Below, piece after piece: positions 17,740 to 22,718 of a stretch of DNA of 22,718 bases. Source of the stretch: Collodictyon triciliatum (taxonomy: Eukaryota > CRuMs); the NCBI GenBank assembly GCA_043381765.1, contig JBHJMP010001138.1, positions 1 through 22,718 of the forward strand, read 5' to 3'. Within the stretch, counting starts at the first letter, position 1, and each line of letters begins with the position of its first letter. The notes beneath the pieces are model-generated. The model searched no databases and was not told the origin of the DNA. It saw only the letters and a program-made list of their open reading frames with translations. Position numbers and translations under genes: made by a program.

Positions 17740-18225
17740 TGATTATTGTGAAATAGAGGCATTTCCAGGAATAGAAGGAGATAAATCTGGCAAATGGAAT
17801 GGTATGGCGTTCTCTGTTGTAACTTCCACAATCAGATATTTAATTGGGAGGAATATTCCATGGTTTCGAACGGATTCAGATGGGGGCTTGTGGTCAACGT
17901 GGTTGGGAATGAGCATGTTGGCGGGAGAACGAGGAATTCTGAACAGCGAACAAATGAAATACTTTAACGAGCATATGGGCTGGCGTCCACTATTCGAGGC
18001 CTTTCATCGTGAAACATTATCCAAAAATGGAATATAGGCATGAATCCTTTCGCCAAGGGCGCGGTTCAATAAGAGCCTCGACCCTATTGCGCTGGTGCGT
18101 TCTTGGACTGGGGTTGGAATAACGAATATGCTGTTGTGGGCTATGTGGATTCCCAATATTGGCAAGGACAAGAGTACGCTATTCAGGACAGTGTTCCACA
18201 CCACGCCGAAGCCAATTTTTTTTGA
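17740..18225 (+). pseudogene. Unrecognised broken coding-like stretch
   Basis: Base composition is richer in GC than its flanks. One plus-strand frame is open from 17606 to a TAG at 18035-18037 and contains WFRTDSDGGLWSTWLGMSML and EQMKYFNEHMGWRPLFEAFH. Just after that stop another frame continues with GMNPFAKGAVQ, one TAA, and then CAGAFLDWGWNNEYAVVGYV and DSQYWQGQEYAIQ, until a TGA near 18223. The segments have a protein-like composition and could be one gene with a one-base shift and one nonsense codon, or exons of a gene I could not assemble. I do not recognise the family. It ends only about 35 bp before the putative EF2 TATA box, so a functional 3' end has little room. Confidence 0.3.
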
Positions 18226-18257
18226 TTATTTGTCCGCAACATCATACTCAGGGGGCA

Positions 18258-18266
18258 TATATAAAG
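18258..18266 (+). promoter_or_regulatory. TATA box of EF2
   Basis: TATATAAAG lies about 160 nt upstream of the EF2 ATG. The following sequence is C-rich and has no intervening ATG close to the start codon. That is plausible for a strongly expressed housekeeping gene, but a transcription start is not shown by the sequence. Confidence 0.5.
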
Positions 18267-18426
18267 ACGAGGCTGGAATGAAAGAGAACGTTGCCTGTGC
18301 GATTCGTAGACCACACTTTCATCCGCACTTCTCAGCACCCCACTCGGACTGCACTAGCACGCCAGAGCTACCCCCAGTGAGCCAACAAGACAACCACCCC
18401 TTTTGGTTCTGTTCTAAGCCGACAAA

Positions 18427-21317
18427 ATGGTAAGCAACTTGATTCTAACCACCCTATTCCTAAGATGATGTTGGCATGTGACAAGCCCATGGAGGGAGAG
18501 AACAAGAAAGAATAACAAACGTAACGACAGCTGGCGTCAGCGTTGTAATCCAGTATTCCCCTGAGCCGCCATGACCAATCCTTCTTACTCTATTCTACTC
18601 CTTATGAGAGCACCTCCCCCATTCTACTTTCATATACAGAGAAAAGGACAACACCAATAACAAAAGAGACCAAACACTCAACAAGATTTATTGTAGAAAG
18701 AAATACAAGCTCCCTCTTTTTTTTCCCTTTCATGAAAAGCCACCCACAACGAACGCTTCTTTTTCTAACCCCTTATCTATTCCTCTCTCTCTCTCGTAAC
18801 TCTGCACAGGTCAACTTCACCATCGATGAACTGCGCTCCATCATGGACCGCCAACACAACATCCGTAACATGTCTGTGATTGCCCACGTGGACCACGGCA
18901 AGTCCACCCTGACAGACTCGCTTGTCGCTGCGGCCGGTATTATTGCCATCCACCAGGCCGGAGACACCCGCATCATGGACACCCGCAAGGACGAGCAGGA
19001 GCGCGGTATTACGATCAAGTCGACCGGGATCTCTCTGTACTTCAGCTTGCCCGAGGAGGTGCCTCTGCCCGTGGAGGCCAACGGCCGCGAGTTTCTGATC
19101 AATCTGATCGACTCGCCCGGACACGTGGACTTTTCGTCCGAGGTGACAGCCGCGCTGCGCGTGACCGACGGAGCCCTTGTCGTGGTGGACTGCGTGGAAG
19201 GCGTGAGCGTGCAGACGGAGACTGTGCTTCGCCAGGCCCTTGGCGAGCGCATTGTGCCAGTGCTGACGATCAACAAGCTGGACCGAGCCTTCCTGGAGCT
19301 GAAGCTGGACCACGAGATCATGTACCAGAACTTTACGCGCGTGATCGAGTCGGCCAACGTGATCATCTCGACATACCGCGACGAGACGATGGGGGATCTG
19401 CAGGTGTACCCCGAGAAGGGCACGGTTGCGTTTTCGGCCGGACTGCACGGGTGGGCGTTTACGCTGAACCGGTTTGCGCGCATGTACGCGTCCAAGTTTG
19501 GCGTGGATCAAGAGAAGATGCGTCAGCGCCTGTGGGGCGACTCGTACTTTGACCGGGAGGCCAAGGCGTGGGTCAAGACCGGGGGCAAGTCGCTGAAGCG
19601 TGCGTTCTGCCAGTTTGTGCTGGACCCGATCCAGAAGATCTTTGACGCGACGATGAACGAGCAGATGGACGCGCTGGACAAGATGCTGACTGCGCTGAAC
19701 ATCAAGCTGCTGGCGGAGGACCGGGACCTGCGGGGCAAGCAGCTGATGAAGCGCGTGATGCAGAAGTGGCTGCCGGCGGCGGACGCGCTGCTGGAGATGA
19801 TGGTGCTGAACCTGCCGTCGCCGGCCAAGGCGCAGCGCTACCGCGTGGACGCGCTGTACGACGGCCCGCTGGACGACGCGGCGGCCACGGCGATCCGCAA
19901 CTGCGACCCGAACGGCCCGCTGGTGATGTACGTGTCCAAGATGGTGCCGACAAGCGACAACTCGCGCTTCTTTGCGTTTGGGCGCGTGTTCTCGGGGACG
20001 ATCCGCACGGGCAACAAGGTGCGCATCTACGGGCCCAACTACCAGCCGGGCAAGAAGGACGACCTGTTTGTCAAGCCGATCCAGCGCACGGTGCTGATGA
20101 TGGGGCGCCGCACCGAGACGGTCGAGTCTGTGCCGTGCGGCAACACGGTGGGGCTGGTGGGCATCGACCAGTTCCTGGCCAAGGCCGGCACGCTGACGGA
20201 CCTGGACTCTGCGCACCCGATCAAGAGCATGAAGTACTCGGTGTCGCCGGTCGTGCGCGTGGCCGTGGACGTCAAGAACCCTGCGGATCTGCCCAAGCTG
20301 GTGGAGGGGCTGAAGCGGCTGTCCAAGTCGGACCCGCTGGTGCAGTGCTCGATCGAGGAGACGGGCGAGCACATTGTGGCCGGGGCGGGCGAGCTGCATC
20401 TCGAGATCTGCCTCAAGGATCTGGAGGAGGACTTTATGGCCGGCGCCCAGCTCATCAAGTCGGACCCCGTCGTCTCGTTCCGCGAGACCGTCAACGCCAC
20501 GTCGGGCATGGACGTGCTGTCCAAGTCGCCCAACAAGCACAACCGCCTCTACTGCAAGGCCGAGCCGCTGCCCGAGGGCCTGTCCGAGGAGATCGAGGCG
20601 GGCAAGGTCACTGCGCGCGACGACCCCAAGACCCGCGGCCGCTACCTGGCCGACACCTTCGGCATGGACGTCGGCGATGCCCGCAAGATCTGGTGCTTCG
20701 GCCCCGAGGGCACCGGCCCCAACATCGTCATCGACGCCACAAAGGCCGTCCAGTACCTGTCCGAGATCAAGGACTCGGTCGTCGCCGGCTTCCAGTGGGT
20801 CACCAAGGAGGGCGTCCTGTGCGAGGAGAACATGCGCGGCGTCCGCTTCAACATCCTCGACGTCGTCCTGCACGCCGACGCCATCCACCGCGGCGGAGGC
20901 CAGATCATCCCCACCGCCCGCCGCGTCTTCTACGGCGCCGCCCTCACCGCAGAGCCGCGCCTCATGGAGCCCATCTACCTCGTCGAGATCCAGTGCCCCG
21001 AGCAGGCCGTCGGCGGCGTCTACTCGGTCCTCAATCGCAAGCGCGGCCAGGTTGTCGAGGAGAACCAGCGCGCAGGCACCCCCATCTACAACATCAAGGC
21101 CTACCTCCCCGTCACAGAGTCCTTCGGCTTCACCTCCGAGCTGCGTGCCCAGACCTCCGGCCAGGCCTTCCCCCAGTGCGTCTTTGACCACTGGTCCGTC
21201 GTCCAGGGCTCCCCGCTCGAGCCCGGAAAGATTGCCGACCAGGTTGCCGCCATCCGCAAGCGCAAGGGCCTCAAGGACGGCATCCCCGACCTCGACAACT
21301 TTGTCGACAAGCTCTAA
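18427..21317 (+). CDS. EEF2: Translation elongation factor 2
   Basis: EF2 is the GTPase that drives ribosomal translocation. The coding sequence is ATG at 18427-18429, an intron 18430-18809 (GTAAGC...CACAG), then one exon 18810-21317, giving 836 aa (yeast 842, human 858). The spliced start [10 protein letters not shown] is the standard EF2 N-terminus; the longer unspliced frame from 18732 adds intron-coded residues and is not used. The G1 loop AHVDHGKST spans residues 26-34; DSPGH and NKLD (G3, G4) are intact. The switch-1 region reads [13 protein letters not shown]. The diphthamide loop [12 protein letters not shown] is complete, with the modified His at about residue 694. The C-terminus is FVDKL. 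The exon is strongly GC-rich with G- or C-ending codons, unlike its surroundings, as expected for a very highly expressed gene. Residue 57, where animals and yeast carry the EF2-kinase Thr, is Met. Confidence 0.98.
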
Positions 21318-21540
21318 GGACCGCACCGCACCGCACCGCACCCTCTTCTCTCTGTTTCTCTGTCTCTCTGTCTCTCTGTCTCTCTGTCTTTGTCTCTGTC
21401 TCCCTCTCTCGCCCACTTCTTTCCTTGCCTGCCCTACCCTGCCCCTGTGTCTGTGGGTTTGTGAGAGAGCCCAGTGGCATCCTCCCCATCCCATCCCATC
21501 CCATCCCATCCCATCCCCGTGAATAAAGATGAGGCTGTGC
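21318..21540 (+). terminator. EF2 3' UTR with poly(A) signal and short tandem repeats
   Basis: AATAAA at 21522-21527 is a canonical poly(A) signal about 205 nt after the stop. Before it come four CCGCA units (21321-21342), a CTCTCTGT-type run (about 21350-21400) and six CCATC units (about 21486-21516). All are C/T-rich on the sense strand. Confidence 0.65.
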
Positions 21541-21853
21541 CTGTGTGCCGTTCGGCCACGCTAATACCACCCTCATTCTGCGCGTTGGCTGATCCCTGCC
21601 CACACTGCCCAGCATCCTCGGCTGTTCTCTTGGCTTCAGCAGAACTGCTTGAAAATTTTTTTTACCAATCTAATCTCGCCTTGTGCATTTGCTTCCTTTC
21701 TTTGGTGAATCCCTCCGTGAGTGCGTTGTCTCCTCCATGTCAGATACCACAAGCAACTCCCTCTCTTTTTACTTTTTTTTTTTTTCTCCCTCCTTTTTTT
21801 CGATTTGACACACCGTTTGTTGACAGGGCGCAGTACAGACGGCCCGAAAAGCC
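21541..21853. other. Spacer between EF2 and the NEK kinase
   Basis: Pyrimidine-rich on the plus strand, with T-runs near 21657 and 21771-21800. A TTGACAG at about 21821-21827 just before the NEK ATG could be a splice acceptor of a 5' UTR intron. No other gene is seen. Confidence 0.4.
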
Positions 21854-22421
21854 ATGTCCACGGCAGACTTTTCTCTTTTGCAAAAACTTGGTCAAGGTAG
21901 CTACGGCGTTGTCTTTAAAGTTCGGAGGCACGGTTTGTCCGTTTATTTCATATCTTTCGGGGGGGTTTTTTTTTCTAATATTTTTTTTTTTAACTCTCGA
22001 CTATGCTTATCTCTGTGGCTCGATACCAGAGGATGGCCATGTCTATGTTTTGAAAAAGATCGACCTGGCAAAGCTCTCTGCCAAGGAGCAGGTTTGTCCT
22101 CTTATGTGTTTTGTGTTGTTTGTTGTATGATGTTAATGTGTACCCGTTTTCTCTTTCTTTCTTTCCTTCTTTCTTTCGTCGTACTATTTTTTCTATATTT
22201 TTTTTAAGTTATATTCAATATCGTTGTTATTTTTCCTAATCACCCTCTTCACAATTCGATTGAATAATTTCCCACAGCAAGATGCCGTCCAAGAAGTAAA
22301 GATTCTGGCCTCCGTCGACCACCCTTCTATCGTCCGGTACTATGATTCCTTTCTGGAGCAAGCTCACCTCTGCATCATAATGGAATTGGCAGAAAAAGGC
22401 ACACTTTCTGATAAATTAAAA
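21854..22421 (+). CDS. NIMA-related (NEK) kinase, N-terminal three exons
   Basis: The exons are 21854-21932, 22030-22091 and 22278-22421. The GT-AG introns keep phase and the visible product has 95 residues; the gene continues beyond the window after a GTATGA donor at 22422. The sequence starts MSTADFSLLQKLGQGSYGVV. The glycine-rich loop GQGSYG is at residues 13-18, the beta-3 Lys is in YVLKK (Lys35) and the helix-C Glu is in QEVKIL (Glu53). These are followed by DHPSIVRYYDSF and the hinge CIIMELAEKGTL. The order YVLK-ID--KLS-KE and HPSIVRYYDSF is typical of NEK kinases, which act in mitosis and cilia. The subfamily cannot be set without the C-terminal tail. The start ATG is supported by the usual short N-terminus of NEKs. 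Confidence 0.85.
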
Positions 22422-22511
22422 GTATGATTATCCAACCAGAAACAAGGACAATAATAATAATAACAAAACAAAGAAAACCTCCCTTCATCATTTTATTCAA
22501 AGTTCTTCAAC

Positions 22512-22615
22512 CTCTCATCTCATCTCATCTCATCTCATCTCATCTCATCTCATCTCATCTCATCTCATCTCATCTCATCTCATCTCATCTCATCTCATCT
22601 CATCTCATCTCATCT
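22512..22615. repeat. (CATCT)n pentanucleotide tract in NEK intron
   Basis: About 21 perfect CATCT units in the intron after the third NEK exon. Its composition is related to the short CCATC run in the EF2 3' UTR, but the unit differs. Confidence 0.95.
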
Positions 22616-22718
22616 TTTTCTTTTATTCTTCCATTTTCTATTGTTGTCATCCACTTTCTTGGTAATCATACATGATACATGCAATTGACATGATCATAAT
22701 ATATTGTCTATAGCGATT

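Noticed and set aside
18095-18433. 112-codon plus-strand ORF running into the EF2 start
   Set aside because: It covers the TATA box and 5' UTR of EF2, and its codons run through the EF2 ATG in another frame. No protein features are seen.
19766-21187. 473- and 382-codon open frames in the other forward frames of EF2
   Set aside because: They are Arg/Pro/Ala/Ser-rich shadows of a GC-rich gene and overlap strongly conserved EF2 coding.
18777-21509. 910-codon open frame antisense to EF2
   Set aside because: EF2 uses almost no TTA, CTA or TCA codons, so the complementary frame has no stops. The translation is low-complexity (Val/Gly/Leu/His/Arg-rich) and resembles no protein I know. It is a codon-bias shadow.

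Overview
This is intron-rich eukaryotic nuclear DNA, most likely from a protist. The genes have GT-AG introns, and every gene model below was rebuilt by joining short exons in phase and matching the result to remembered eukaryotic families. Introns and spacers are AT-rich and loaded with microsatellites: ATT/AAT, TAAA, AAAAG and CATCT tracts of about 85 to 185 nt. The style recalls foraminiferan or other rhizarian genomes, but that is a weak guess and the lineage is not settled by the sequence.

Layout, left to right. (1) 213-2290, + strand: the last nine exons of COP9 signalosome subunit 3 (CSN3/COPS3); its N-terminus lies off the left edge. (2) 2661-4185, - strand: a frame-broken ORF, probably an old retroelement gag/ORF1-like copy, now carrying an (ATT)n tract. 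(3) 4533-11513, - strand: a thirteen-exon gene for a Q/S/T/P-rich protein of about 1347 aa. It has an N-terminal domain resembling the 'plant-specific' TIGR01589 family, a pure 17-Gln run and about 40 copies of an [N/T]P[V/I/A]Q tetrapeptide. (4) 11813-12180, - strand: the C-terminal exon of a Ser/Thr kinase, cut by a 644-base assembly gap (12204-12847). On the other side of the gap (12848-13169, +) lies the C-terminal KA1 domain of a MARK/SNF1-type protein. (5) 13680-15267, - strand: prefoldin subunit 1, including a 7-nt microexon. (6) 15927-17246, - strand: a complete five-exon MOB1. (7) About 17740-18225, +: an unrecognised broken coding-like stretch. (8) 18427-21317, +: complete elongation factor 2, GC-rich, with one intron directly after the ATG. 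(9) 21854-22421, +: the first three exons of a NIMA-related (NEK) kinase that runs off the right edge.

The genes do not form an operon or an obvious pathway. They are ordinary housekeeping and signalling genes: protein turnover control (CSN3), cytoskeletal protein folding (prefoldin), Hippo/MEN-type signalling (MOB1), cell-cycle or cilium kinases (NEK, KA1 kinase) and translation (EF2). I see no evidence for a new multi-gene system. The most notable items are the 7-nt microexon, the TIGR01589-like repeat protein, the EF2 peculiarities, and the gap that joins two outward-facing kinase tails.

Several long open frames mislead if read without splicing. Examples are the poly-Leu and poly-Ile 'proteins' over the ATT tracts and a 910-codon antisense frame over EF2.
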